Below, in pieces: positions 17,166 through 26,532 of a stretch of 64,000 nt of DNA (its first letter is position 1; the number at the start of each line of letters is the position of its first letter). The position numbers were made by a program, and so were the translations under genes. Source of the stretch: Hondaea fermentalgiana (lineage: Eukaryota; Sar; Bigyra; Thraustochytrida; Thraustochytriidae). A model generated the notes under the pieces. The model was not told the origin of the DNA, did not search any database, and worked only from the letters and a program-made list of their open reading frames with translations. The stretch is from positions 17,728-81,727 of the forward strand of contig NPFB01000041.1 in the NCBI GenBank assembly GCA_014084085.1. The letters run 5' to 3'.

Positions 17166-17756
17166 ATGGACGTGGTCCTGGGCGTGACGGGCAAGGGGTA
17201 CGCCATGGTGCTGACCGACATGACCTCCAACCGCTCAATCTTCAGCCTGAAGCACGACGAGGACAAGGCGGCCATGGTGGACGAACGCAAGGTGCTCGCG
17301 TGCGGAGGAGACCAGGCGAGCCGGTCGCAGTTCACCGAGTACGTGTCCAAGAACTTTGCTCTCACCGCGCTGCGAACAGGGCTCGAAATGTCGAACCACG
17401 CAGCAGCCCACTTTGTGCGTAACGAGCTCGCGCGCGCCATCCGTGCGCGTGGCGGCCCGCACCAGGCCAACTCGATTCTGGCCGGGGTGGACCACGAGGG
17501 CCCCGCCATGTACTATTTGGATTACCTCGGCACCATGGCAAAGGTTGACTACGCTGCGCAGGGCTACTGTGGCTACTTTTCGCTCTCGCTCATGGACAAG
17601 AACTGGAAACGGAACATGACAAAGGAGGAGGGACGCGATCTCCTTCTCATGTGTATCGACCAGCTCCGGGCCCGTTTCATCATTAACAGCACCAGGTACA
17701 AGCTCATTGTCGTCGACGAGACCGGCAAGTCCGCCGAGGAAATCATCGAGCCCTGA
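17166..17756 (+). CDS. PSMB2: 20S proteasome subunit beta type-2 (beta4)
   Basis: 196 residues, single exon, full length for the family. It starts MDVVLGVTGKGYAMVLTD, like the PSMB2/Pre1 subunits that begin with a Met-hydrophobic strand instead of a propeptide ending in Gly-Thr. It therefore lacks the catalytic Thr1 and is structural in the beta ring. Diagnostic segments are DKAAMVDERKVLACGGD, QFTEYVSKN, GPAMYYLDYLGTMAKVDYAAQGY and RFIINSTRYKLIVVDE. It is expected in the 20S core in nucleus and cytoplasm. It is head-to-head with an NTAN1-like gene, which acts upstream in substrate selection. Confidence 0.95.
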   Translation: MDVVLGVTGKGYAMVLTDMTSNRSIFSLKHDEDKAAMVDERKVLACGGDQASRSQFTEYVSKNFALTALRTGLEMSNHAAAHFVRNELARAIRARGGPHQANSILAGVDHEGPAMYYLDYLGTMAKVDYAAQGYCGYFSLSLMDKNWKRNMTKEEGRDLLLMCIDQLRARFIINSTRYKLIVVDETGKSAEEIIEP

Positions 17757-18250
17757 TTGACTTTCCCTTGACATGTCTAGCCCGCCCCTCACACAACAAC
17801 TTCAGCCACTACTACTTTTGCTACAAAACAGAACAGAACGAGTACTTTGGTAATTTGTATGCTGCGTATTTGTTCTTTTGCCTTACTCACTTCCACAAGC
17901 TTGTATGTCCACCCTCGTCATGATGAACCCACTCTTTTTCCACTTGTTTTCCATGAACAACCTTGCACGCGAAATGGTGATCAGTCTCGAGGATTGGATG
18001 CAGCCTCATAAAAAGGGTCAACCTCAATAAGGCTAGCTGATCTGACCGTCGACCACTTGACCTCAGATGATGGTTGTTGGTTGATCTACTTTTACAAAAA
18101 AACCAAAAACATTTTTGCTGCCTTTGATGCAACTGCACAATCGCTTCACCGCACAAAAACCGCGCAAGGCGAATAGCAGCTTCCAAGCTGACCCATCAAC
18201 TCGAAACGAAAGGAAGATTGTGAAATTTCTTTACATGTAATACTTTTCTT
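17757..18250. other. Convergent intergenic region, no gene seen
   Basis: 3' flanks of PSMB2 (plus) and the CC2D2A-like gene (minus). The sequence is AT-rich with A and T runs (about 18090-18115). One minus-strand frame of 99 codons has no recognisable domain. Nothing else is evident. Confidence 0.5.
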
Positions 18251-21200
18251 TTATGCCATCTGAAGTGCCCCTCGATCATTCGGGTAGATGAGCATGATAC
18301 CGACATGGATCACACATACAGCGTTCGGCAGCGCAATGACCTTGACCCCAATCGCGAAAGATTCCTTGCCATCGTGGACTTCCTCGAAAATCTGCCGCGA
18401 TACTTTTTGACTCTTGGCGTCCGCAGCACGTTGACGTTGCAAGATGATGCGCCGCACCTCCTTGGGATCACTCGTATTCACCTTGATAAAGTTGGTCTTG
18501 GTGCGATAGCCTGGAGGACACGAGCTTTGTAGTGTCTGCAGCTCGCGAAGAAACGCCTGGGAGCGCTCCGCGCCTCTGGATGGGCTCTTCCATGCTCCGC
18601 GACCGCTTCCAGATGGATCAGGAATCCAGCCGTTCTTTCGGATCTTGTCCGTCATATCCAGCTCGTGTTTGGCATCGAGCACCTCACGAATCTTGCGCGG
18701 CAGTCCCGAGGCAGCCTCTGCGATTCGAGTGGGCACATCATACGTATTCCGGTAGTTCTCAATCCCGGATGAAACCTCGTGCATAACGTTGTTCTGAAGC
18801 TCTGAAACCTTTTCCTCCGTAAGCCGGGGACCGAACGGTCGCGAGCGATAGTGTGGTGAAACGTTGCTTGGATGAGCGCCTGGTTTCGTATCGATGGCGG
18901 GCAGCCAGCCGCAGTCAATGCCTTCCTCGATCTCAAACGTCATGGCGCGCGGGTCAGAGGTATTTTGGATATTGAACCACACATTCTCGTGATTAAAAAC
19001 GCAAGCAAGCTTTCGGTAGGGCATTGAGCTTATTTGCGGGGAGGTCTTGAATCGATCGCAGTGTCGCGTTGCAAGCTTGGCTCGGGCTCGATGCTTTTCG
19101 ACAAATTCTCGGCGCTCTCCCGACAGGCTCGCAAGAGGCACCTCGGGATTTGATGCCGAGGGCCCCGATGAAGTGCCATGGCCTCCTTCTGGCAAGCGCT
19201 CGTCTGCACCTCGGGCAATGCCTGATCCATGATCTACCCGCGAGCCGTTGCGACTCTGCTGCTGCTCCTGTTGGCCGCGTGGCAAAGAGGAATTCTGCAC
19301 TGCCGGCTCTTCAGTTACAGCATCCTCCCTTTCGGATGGCACTTGGCCAACCTCGTTGGGTTCATGCAGCATAGAGCGAGGCGGACCCGTGTCAAACGAA
19401 TCGTCTTGGCCATAGCTAAGCTCGAAGATTTCGTCCACCGAGACGGACTGATCCAAAAGCTCTTGTGCGGGCGCAACCTGACGATCGCGCTCCACGCCGG
19501 CAAGGTCCTCCTCATCCAGTTCAAGCAGCCCCCCTTGGCCCCATACCTCGTCTGGGTCGTGGCTAAGTTCGGTTTCAGATTCGGGGGCCTCGGCTTTTTG
19601 TTTGGACTTTGACGCCTGCGTGGGCTTGGACTTGAACTTGGCGTTTTGTTGCAGCAGCTGATCATCCTGGCCCTGCCATCGATTCGGCAAAGGCGCGTAG
19701 TAAGCGCCGCGCGTCGCTTCCCAAAATTTGACAGCGCCGCCCTCGCGCAGAAATTGCAGTGACTCGCCATCAAATGCGTCTGCCTCATCGTCTGCGGCGT
19801 CCATCATCATCATCATATTCATCGCGCGGATGGAACCTCTTGCGGTACTTCGCGGGCTTGCGCCGGATCGATTTCCGCCTTCGCCGTTGGCATTCTGATT
19901 GCGTGGCTTGTAGATGCTGCGCAAGCACGATGAGTTGTCGCTCTCACGAGTCATGAGCCAGACATGCGGCACCAATCGCGAAGCGTGATCACCTTGTTTC
20001 TTTCGCTGTTGCGATTGCGCAACATCCTGATCCAGCAAGGCATTTTCCGATTGGGCATGCTCCCGCGTCCGCCGCTCCGCCCAGCCAAGACACACATAGG
20101 CATCTGCGGAGAGTCCGAGAAAGAGGTTGGCCAAGAGCAGACAGTGTGCCATGATGTTGCCTTTTTTCATGCTCAGAAAGAAGTCTGGCGAGAGCCAGGT
20201 CAGCGCATTAATGTTCACCGCGCCATCGAAAAGACTGCCGTCAGGATTCTTGAACTCGAACGCGCGCACAAGCTGTGCTGCTGTAAAGAGCAAGTTTGGT
20301 TTGCTCGAGGAGCGAATCGCGAGCAGTCGGATCTCATCATCGTCGATTAACATGCTCTTGGGCGGAGACATTGGTTGCAGAAACGTGGGCAAAAAGTGTA
20401 GCTCGTTGTACTGATTGCTCGCCATTACATCCCGGATCCCAAACTGCTTGTAAAGCTGCTTGACGAGCCTCGCCGTGAGCGGGTACTTTAAAACATTCTT
20501 TTCCAGCTCAGCGATGCGTTTGCAGCGCGAGCCGGCGAGTATTTCCTCACAGACATTAGGTGGGATCCTCGCCAGACCCTTCGTCTCGTCTTTATTCTCC
20601 TTCTTTAAGCGATTGTTGTCATTCTCTGAAGAGAGATCCCAGCGGAAGACACCTTTCTTGTCGCAAATGCACTGCAAGAGGCTTTCCCTCTCGCGTTGTC
20701 GCATATCTGGAAGCATGAGAAGGTCCGTGCCATTGTTCTTCCAGTTGCTATGCACCGGGTCCTTGAGATCACCCTCGCCCGGCGCACGAAACCATGCCGA
20801 GACCTTGACAAAGGAGTCCACGCCCGGGGGTAGGCCCGACAACTTGAGATCGTCCGAGTACACACGAGTAATGATATCCACCTCACGTAGATAGCCTTGT
20901 TTGTTGCGCCGCCATCGCTTCACCTTGCGCCGTTGTACTTTCATTTGCTGTTGCGGCCGCACATCTCCTTGTTTCTTCTCCTTGCCTGTGCCAGTGATCC
21001 AGTGCAGATACAACTTTGTGGTCCCGAGAAGATCACTGGATCCCGTGAGGTCTGCATCCCAAAGCGTTATGCGTACAAAGGGGTCCTCGGCAAGTTCATC
21101 GCTCGTCACGTTCTCGTCAAAGGAGTGAATTTGAAAGTAAAGCACCTCATCCCAAACAGGATTGAGCGTTTCTGGTACCACGCGTGTACGCAGTCGCTGG

Positions 21201-22882
21201 CCTGACCACTCCACGGTGACGTACGGGTCGGAGAGCCCATTGGCATCGGCACCAATGAGATCCCGTGCGGCCACCACATGAATCGCAAGATACGAGTTAT
21301 TGTAAGGCGCGTAGTCACGTAGCTCTGGTGGATGGAGCTCACCGACCTGGGCAAATTCACGGTGCAGACGCGCGGGGCGAATGCCAGCGCGCAGCGTTGG
21401 GATCGGGTTCACCAGGAGCTCGGTCCACATGAAGCACTCTTCGGCTTCAATGTCGACCGTGCCGTATATTTGGCCCACCTTTGTCAGCTTCTTGGAACCT
21501 GCAGAGGCCGACTGTGCCGATGCGGCGCTCGTGCATGTGAGCATGCGCCTTGCGCGATGTCTGAACTTTTCGCGAGGGTAATGTCTCAATTTGGCGCTTA
21601 GATAGCCATTCTCTACAACGCCACTGAGAGCGATCCTGGCGCTACCAATCTTGACTCTTCGCAACGTCAGGAGCCGATCGTGGTAGACCTCGACGAGAAG
21701 ATGACCTTCTTCGAGGCCCAGACGAGTGCCGGTGAACTTGAGTACGGAGACGTCGCTAAGACTTGATTTGACGGCCTCGGTGCTAGAATCGATGCGCTGC
21801 TCCCGGGGATTCGATCGCGACGTGTGGAATGGACTTCTACTTGAGTTCAGCCGGAAGACTGCGTACGGGTACAGATAGTCTTCGTCTCCGTCTTCGAGTC
21901 TTTTGTGGAAATGCTTGAGGTCAAAATGCGCCGTCCAATTTTGCAGTTTGATCGAGTACGTGAGGACCTCCTGGAAGACGCACTGAAACGCAAGAGCGCC
22001 GAGACCAACTTCCTCCTTGCGGCCTTTGCGACGCACTGTGGTTTTGATCTCCCAGTCTGGCCCAGACATGTTCATTTCCCCACTCGCGATGCGATGCAGT
22101 GGTTTTTCTGCCTTGGCCAAAAATTCATTGGGGCTGAACGGGTGCCAGATCCACACCTCGACGTGAAGCACCTTGGTGTACAGCTCAAAGTACGACCCGG
22201 TCCAGTCGAACTCGATCGAATCTTGAAATTGCACGGGTTTGCCCTTTTCAACGTCCTTGCACACTTGCGTGTATCTGCACGTGCCGCGCGAGCCGGACTT
22301 GACCCATCGCCACTGGCGCTTCTGCTCGATGGGACGCCCGTGCTCGTCGACGAGTTTCTTTTTGGGCGCGGAAGCCTTGACACGCACCAGTTTCTTACTG
22401 AGGCGAAAGTTCCATCCGAAATTGAACGTTAAGAAAAAGTCGCCAAGGTCGCCATGGTTGGTGTACTGGATGCCTCGCAGTCGCACGCGCCATCGCCGAG
22501 GCCGTGCGAGATCCTTGACGTCTTCCCGCGATCGGTCTTTTGCAATTTTGTAGAACTTGGCGTAGGACCGCTCGAGGTTGTGATCTTCAGCCCACCGCTG
22601 CGCCTCGGGGGAGAAGTGTTCGTCCTCCCCATTCACATCTTCCACGCCGTCGAGATCGTCGAGATCGAGCTCTTCCTCGCGATTCATTTCGTCAAAGGGG
22701 CTTTTGGCAAGGTCTTCACCTTGACCCTGGTCGTTCTGGTCGTCCTCGTCTTGCTTCTTCTTACGTCGCTTCTTTTCCGCCTTGTTATCAACCTTGTCGT
22801 CGGCCTCGTCCCCGCCGCCAAAGGGCAGGTTGGGCAGGTTGGGCAGCGACGGCGCCGAAAAGGCATTGTTCACCGCCCACAT
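18251..22882 (-). CDS. CC2D2A: CC2D2A-like C2-domain protein of the ciliary transition zone
   Basis: 1543 residues in a single 4.6-kb exon. The N-terminal 90 residues are charged. A CC2D2A N-terminal C2-like region follows (residues about 125-560), then a canonical C2 domain at about 525-640 (YLAIHVVAARDLIGADANG, SDPYVTVEW, LNPVWDEVLYFQI). A degenerate transglutaminase-like domain follows at about 900-1120 (AHCLLLANLFLGLSADAYVCLGWA, HVWLMTRE, FWEATRGAYY). The C-terminal block HENVWFNIQNTSDP and SFAIGVKVIALPNAVCVIHVGI match the CC2D2A end. CC2D2A belongs to the MKS/B9 module at the base of the cilium, consistent with flagellated zoospores. A Met run and a Ser/Glu/Gln-rich linker lie at about 1025-1260. 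CEP76 shares the transglutaminase-like fold but is far shorter. Confidence 0.8.
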   Translation of the reverse strand: MWAVNNAFSAPSLPNLPNLPFGGGDEADDKVDNKAEKKRRKKKQDEDDQNDQGQGEDLAKSPFDEMNREEELDLDDLDGVEDVNGEDEHFSPEAQRWAEDHNLERSYAKFYKIAKDRSREDVKDLARPRRWRVRLRGIQYTNHGDLGDFFLTFNFGWNFRLSKKLVRVKASAPKKKLVDEHGRPIEQKRQWRWVKSGSRGTCRYTQVCKDVEKGKPVQFQDSIEFDWTGSYFELYTKVLHVEVWIWHPFSPNEFLAKAEKPLHRIASGEMNMSGPDWEIKTTVRRKGRKEEVGLGALAFQCVFQEVLTYSIKLQNWTAHFDLKHFHKRLEDGDEDYLYPYAVFRLNSSRSPFHTSRSNPREQRIDSSTEAVKSSLSDVSVLKFTGTRLGLEEGHLLVEVYHDRLLTLRRVKIGSARIALSGVVENGYLSAKLRHYPREKFRHRARRMLTCTSAASAQSASAGSKKLTKVGQIYGTVDIEAEECFMWTELLVNPIPTLRAGIRPARLHREFAQVGELHPPELRDYAPYNNSYLAIHVVAARDLIGADANGLSDPYVTVEWSGQRLRTRVVPETLNPVWDEVLYFQIHSFDENVTSDELAEDPFVRITLWDADLTGSSDLLGTTKLYLHWITGTGKEKKQGDVRPQQQMKVQRRKVKRWRRNKQGYLREVDIITRVYSDDLKLSGLPPGVDSFVKVSAWFRAPGEGDLKDPVHSNWKNNGTDLLMLPDMRQRERESLLQCICDKKGVFRWDLSSENDNNRLKKENKDETKGLARIPPNVCEEILAGSRCKRIAELEKNVLKYPLTARLVKQLYKQFGIRDVMASNQYNELHFLPTFLQPMSPPKSMLIDDDEIRLLAIRSSSKPNLLFTAAQLVRAFEFKNPDGSLFDGAVNINALTWLSPDFFLSMKKGNIMAHCLLLANLFLGLSADAYVCLGWAERRTREHAQSENALLDQDVAQSQQRKKQGDHASRLVPHVWLMTRESDNSSCLRSIYKPRNQNANGEGGNRSGASPRSTARGSIRAMNMMMMMDAADDEADAFDGESLQFLREGGAVKFWEATRGAYYAPLPNRWQGQDDQLLQQNAKFKSKPTQASKSKQKAEAPESETELSHDPDEVWGQGGLLELDEEDLAGVERDRQVAPAQELLDQSVSVDEIFELSYGQDDSFDTGPPRSMLHEPNEVGQVPSEREDAVTEEPAVQNSSLPRGQQEQQQSRNGSRVDHGSGIARGADERLPEGGHGTSSGPSASNPEVPLASLSGERREFVEKHRARAKLATRHCDRFKTSPQISSMPYRKLACVFNHENVWFNIQNTSDPRAMTFEIEEGIDCGWLPAIDTKPGAHPSNVSPHYRSRPFGPRLTEEKVSELQNNVMHEVSSGIENYRNTYDVPTRIAEAASGLPRKIREVLDAKHELDMTDKIRKNGWIPDPSGSGRGAWKSPSRGAERSQAFLRELQTLQSSCPPGYRTKTNFIKVNTSDPKEVRRIILQRQRAADAKSQKVSRQIFEEVHDGKESFAIGVKVIALPNAVCVIHVGIMLIYPNDRGALQMA

Positions 22883-23540
22883 TCTCTCCTTTTACTGCGC
22901 TCTTGCGCGCGCGCTGCACGAGCTCGCCTTCCCCCCTGCGGCACGCCTTGCGCGTCGTACGCAGCGGCGGCGAAGAGATCCAGCGTGTGGATTTTGGCGG
23001 CGGGACCTCTGCTCCAATGCTTCTCCCTCTCTCTCGGGTTCTTGTGCGCGTGCGGGTTCGTGCTCGGCCGCGGGCGCGTGGCCTGCGCTCGCTTTGCCGC
23101 GCGCGCCCTCGCCCTCGCCCAAGCTGCTCCGCCCCGCGCTCTGCTGCTGTTCGCCTGCACTGCACGCAGATTGCGATCTAGCTCATAACATCATCTAGCT
23201 AACAGTAAGCCTTATGTTGCCTGCGTCGAAGACAATGAGAGTGGAAGTACCATAAGAGCAGAGCAGCAAGACCAAATGGTCGAGGTCGCACTTTTGTGAA
23301 TTCAAGGCGGTCCTCTTGCGCTGACGTGTTCCAAGCTTGTGTTTGCTTGAATACAAACGTCTGAAGAAGGACGAAAAACTCCTTCGTTTAGTTGTTTTCC
23401 AAAGACGATGACAATTTCTCGTCGGCGTCAAATTTGATGTGTTCGAGCGCGAAAAGGGGACACCACGTCTTGTGCGCAGAGATGCATAGCAGGGCTGCAT
23501 CAGAAAGAGCGCGAGTTCCAGTATACCACTTTAATTTTTA
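22883..23540. other. Upstream region of the CC2D2A-like gene
   Basis: 658 bp. The left half is very GC-rich and probably contains the CC2D2A-like promoter. The right half is AT-richer and is the 3' flank of the F-box/WD-like gene. Several overlapping frames exist on both strands, but none has a recognisable domain or consistent composition. Confidence 0.45.
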
Positions 23541-25178
23541 TTACAAAAGACGCACGCCCCCATGTTCTTTCTGGGGAAGAGGACGGATGGGCATTGAAGG
23601 CAACAAAACACCTTGGTGCTCATGGAGCGTCGGCGTTGCGGATTGCCGAACGATTGGGTCGGCTGCTTGCGCTGCTGAGAGAAGCGCCGAACCTCTTGCA
23701 ACCCTCGGCATAAAGAGTGGCTCGAGAGGTGCGAAACATGCTTCGTAGGAAAAGGGCTGCGAGAGCGCGAGACGGGGCTCAAGGGGCCATAGGAATATCT
23801 GGCGGCCACTCATGTCCGCCCGGACGACACAAGTGCTATTGGCGTCACTACAAAACTCTCCAAGACGATCTCGCTCCGAAAGTGAGACGGGGAGCTCAAA
23901 GCTTTGAGTTGGTTCGAGGTCTGGCGTGAGCGCGACCTTGTCAATGTACGGACGCCGAACGCTGGTCAAAATTCTATCATGGTCAAACTGAATACAGCCT
24001 CCGTATGGGGCGGCAAGCGTCGCAATTGAGCTCTGTGGGCTACCGAGTTTGCCTCGAAATTCATGAACCTCGACGCCCTGGAAAGAAGCCTTGGAGATTG
24101 CGAAGCGACCGTTGCATGCACCAAGATCAGAGATGCGTCGCGTATAATCTTGATACAAGAGCTGGAGGCCTGCGTGAGGGCGAGGAGCGGTACGCGGATC
24201 CCAACGCCACACTTCGTGATGATTTGCAAGGATAACTTCGTTTTCACCGTGCAGGCAAAGCAGCTCCGCAACCACCGCGGTTTGCCGAACCAGTCGCTCT
24301 GCCTTGCACACATCCCACACGGAAACGCGGCCTTGCAAGTCGCCCGAAATCACTTGACCGGCTCCCCAGCGCGCCTGCAATTTGACCACACTGGTTCCTT
24401 GATCGTCAAGCTTGAGCTCATGGTGCAGCCCAGTGTTGCGGTGAGACCAGAGCTCGAGACCACCGCCAGACCCCGTCACGAGCGTCGCATCCTCAAAGCT
24501 GCCCGTCAAAGCGCAACAACGCACTATTCTAGCGGTATCAACGGAGCACGTGTTTCCGGCCTGAGCTGGACTCGCGCTGCCAGGCTCGGTGCGCAAGGCG
24601 GTATTGAGATCGTGTACAGTTAGCTTGGAAGGACTTGCGCTGGCAAGAATGCTCGTGGCGCAGAACTCGCGATCGCGCTCCGAGTCGCTCAGACGTAACA
24701 TTTGCAGCGGAAACGGCGCCGAAGAGAACTTTATATGAACGACTTTACGATTCGCGACGGTCTCACGGCCCCCGCGCCATTGGCTGTGCACTTTTTCATG
24801 AAATAGATATGCTTTTTTGGCGCAGGCTTCGGGCGTCAGCGCGTACTTTCCAAGGACCTTGCGACCAGCATTGCCAAGGCGTGCCGCCCATGCTTGGCGG
24901 AGTGATGTTTGGGCCTCTTCCAGTCGCGCGGTGGCCTCGAGGGCGCCAAGACTTGAGTCGTCGAGCCATGTCAAGAGGGTCGTCAAGACATTGGCAGCGG
25001 CGAGCCTCTCGAGCCCATTGCCGCCAACGCGTTGATCTGCCATGAGCGCGAGGCGTCGCGAGGGTGTCTGCGATAGCCATCTTCCCCTCTTTCGCTTTCT
25101 TGTCGTTCCTGTCTCGGCCACTGGTGTCGGCGACGGCAGCAGCGTCCATCTCGGCGCCCCGACGTTATCCTTGCTCAT
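23541..25178 (-). CDS. Divergent F-box/WD-repeat-like protein
   Basis: 545 residues from the ATG at 25178 (A at -3); an ATG at 25043 would shorten it by 45 residues. Residues about 57-110 (LTTLLTWLDDSSLGALEATARLEEA...WAARLG) look like a degenerate F-box helix pair. After it come weak WD40-like strands: LVTGSGGGLELWS, VISGDLQGRVSVWDV and HEVWRWDPRT. If the F-box is real, the protein would be a substrate receptor of an SCF ubiquitin ligase. Family membership is by pattern only and the repeats are poorly conserved. The C-terminal 70 residues are Pro-rich. It shares an upstream region with the small hydrolase gene at 25667. Confidence 0.65.
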   Translation of the reverse strand: MSKDNVGAPRWTLLPSPTPVAETGTTRKRKRGRWLSQTPSRRLALMADQRVGGNGLERLAAANVLTTLLTWLDDSSLGALEATARLEEAQTSLRQAWAARLGNAGRKVLGKYALTPEACAKKAYLFHEKVHSQWRGGRETVANRKVVHIKFSSAPFPLQMLRLSDSERDREFCATSILASASPSKLTVHDLNTALRTEPGSASPAQAGNTCSVDTARIVRCCALTGSFEDATLVTGSGGGLELWSHRNTGLHHELKLDDQGTSVVKLQARWGAGQVISGDLQGRVSVWDVCKAERLVRQTAVVAELLCLHGENEVILANHHEVWRWDPRTAPRPHAGLQLLYQDYTRRISDLGACNGRFAISKASFQGVEVHEFRGKLGSPQSSIATLAAPYGGCIQFDHDRILTSVRRPYIDKVALTPDLEPTQSFELPVSLSERDRLGEFCSDANSTCVVRADMSGRQIFLWPLEPRLALSQPFSYEACFAPLEPLFMPRVARGSALLSAAQAADPIVRQSATPTLHEHQGVLLPSMPIRPLPQKEHGGVRLL

Positions 25179-25666
25179 GGTTTGCGCCCCCTCGTCGCCA
25201 GCAACGTTGCCGCAAGGTGCCGCAACTAATCCTGCGCTGCACGAGCTCTCTACGCCGGCGCCTTGGCTATCCCTTTTTGCGCGAGCGCCCGAGCTCTTGG
25301 GCTTGGTTGGCGCGAGGCGCCACGAAGGTTATACTTCTGCACTAGGCTATTTTTTGCTTTTTGCCTCGTTTTTGCCGCTTTTTGCGAAGACGAGCCCGAA
25401 CTCGGGTCACCGTGCGCCCCACGGCCAGGTATACGTGGTACAACTTGGTTGGCAAAATGTTGGCACAGACGACGAGCTCGAGCCTTGCGAGTTCAAGCTC
25501 GAGGACGTCACCTCGTAGTCACAACCATATGAGAGGCATTCTGCAGCAACGCCTGAAACGTCGGCCGAAAAAGTGACACATGGGGCCGCGCCTTTTTTGC
25601 ACGTGCAGGTGGTGGACCAGAAGGAGAATAGTCTGCAGAGGACTGACTGACTGACACCAAGCGAGG
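25179..25666. promoter_or_regulatory. Divergent promoter region, F-box/WD-like and small hydrolase genes
   Basis: 488 bp between outward-facing starts, mixed GC with a T-rich patch near 25345-25385. A short GACTGACTGACTGAC-like run lies just before the hydrolase start. No further gene is seen. Confidence 0.4.
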
Positions 25667-26329
25667 ATGCCGCGACGTCGCGTGGAGGTGACCACGCGCG
25701 ATGGCGTGGTGCTGGAGGGCGCGGTTGGCGCTTTGGCCGAGGCCGAAGGTGCCGGCGAGCGCGGGCGACTCGGCGTGCTCATTACGCACCCGCACCCAAA
25801 GCTGGGCGGCGACATGTACAACAACGTGGTGACCGCTGTTGCGCGCGCCTTGACGGAGGCCGGGTTCACGACCATGACGCTAAATTTTCGCGGGGTCGGT
25901 CGCTCGAAAGGGTCGTCATCGTGGCAAGGCACAAACGAACGCAAAGATGTTGAGGCCGCGCTCGAATTCCTGCGCGCCGAGACTGGCGTCGAGAACGTGG
26001 CGCTTGTCGGGTACAGCTTTGGTGCGGCAATCGGCTTGGGTGCGGACGCCAAGGACCTACGTGGGTACGTCGCTATTTCATATCCGTACGGTCGGGCCGC
26101 GAGCTGCGCTCTTTCGTCGCATTTTCGCCGTGCAGACAACTCGTTGCCCAAGCTATTTTTGATTGGCGACAAGGACCAGTTTGCCAATGTGCAAGGACTC
26201 AAGGCTTTTGCCTCGGGTCTCGAAGTCCCTGGCGAAGTCAAAGTTTTTGACGATGTGGATCACTTTTGGCAAGGCCGAGAATCTGATCTTGTCGGTCCTG
26301 TCAAAACATTTTTGGATTCGCTATTGTAG
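25667..26329 (+). CDS. Small alpha/beta hydrolase of the bacterial-type COG2945 family
   Basis: 220 residues, single exon, no signal peptide. The fold is complete: THPHPKLGGDMYNNVV near 40-54, NFRGVGRSKG near 73-82, the nucleophile elbow GYSFG with Ser117, an acid in the LIGDKDQF segment and the catalytic His in VDHFWQGRE near the C-terminus. The combination HPHP...GG...N and DHFF/W-x-GR is typical of the compact COG2945-type hydrolases common in bacteria and also present in protists and plants. Substrate unknown; ester or thioester hydrolysis is likely. It is convergent with SPTLC1, with 203 bp between stops. Confidence 0.88.
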   Translation: MPRRRVEVTTRDGVVLEGAVGALAEAEGAGERGRLGVLITHPHPKLGGDMYNNVVTAVARALTEAGFTTMTLNFRGVGRSKGSSSWQGTNERKDVEAALEFLRAETGVENVALVGYSFGAAIGLGADAKDLRGYVAISYPYGRAASCALSSHFRRADNSLPKLFLIGDKDQFANVQGLKAFASGLEVPGEVKVFDDVDHFWQGRESDLVGPVKTFLDSLL

Positions 26330-26532
26330 AAGAACAACGTAAATAACAGTTCGATCGGCCAGAGACTCGGAGTGCAAAACAAAAGGGAGTAGATCAAGAG
26401 CAGAAAGGGAAGCCATCTCGTTGTTATAGTTATCTTAGATAAGAGAGGCAAAAGGAGGGAGAAAAGAGTCATCGATCAGCCAGCTGCGCGGTCAGGCGTA
26501 GATGCTGGTTGTGCTTGGACATTGCCGTAAAA

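Noticed and set aside
16361..17509. In-frame upstream extension of the NTAN1-like gene for 383 more codons
   Set aside because: It is Arg/Ala/Ser-rich and runs antisense into PSMB2; NTAN1 homology begins just after the ATG at 16360.
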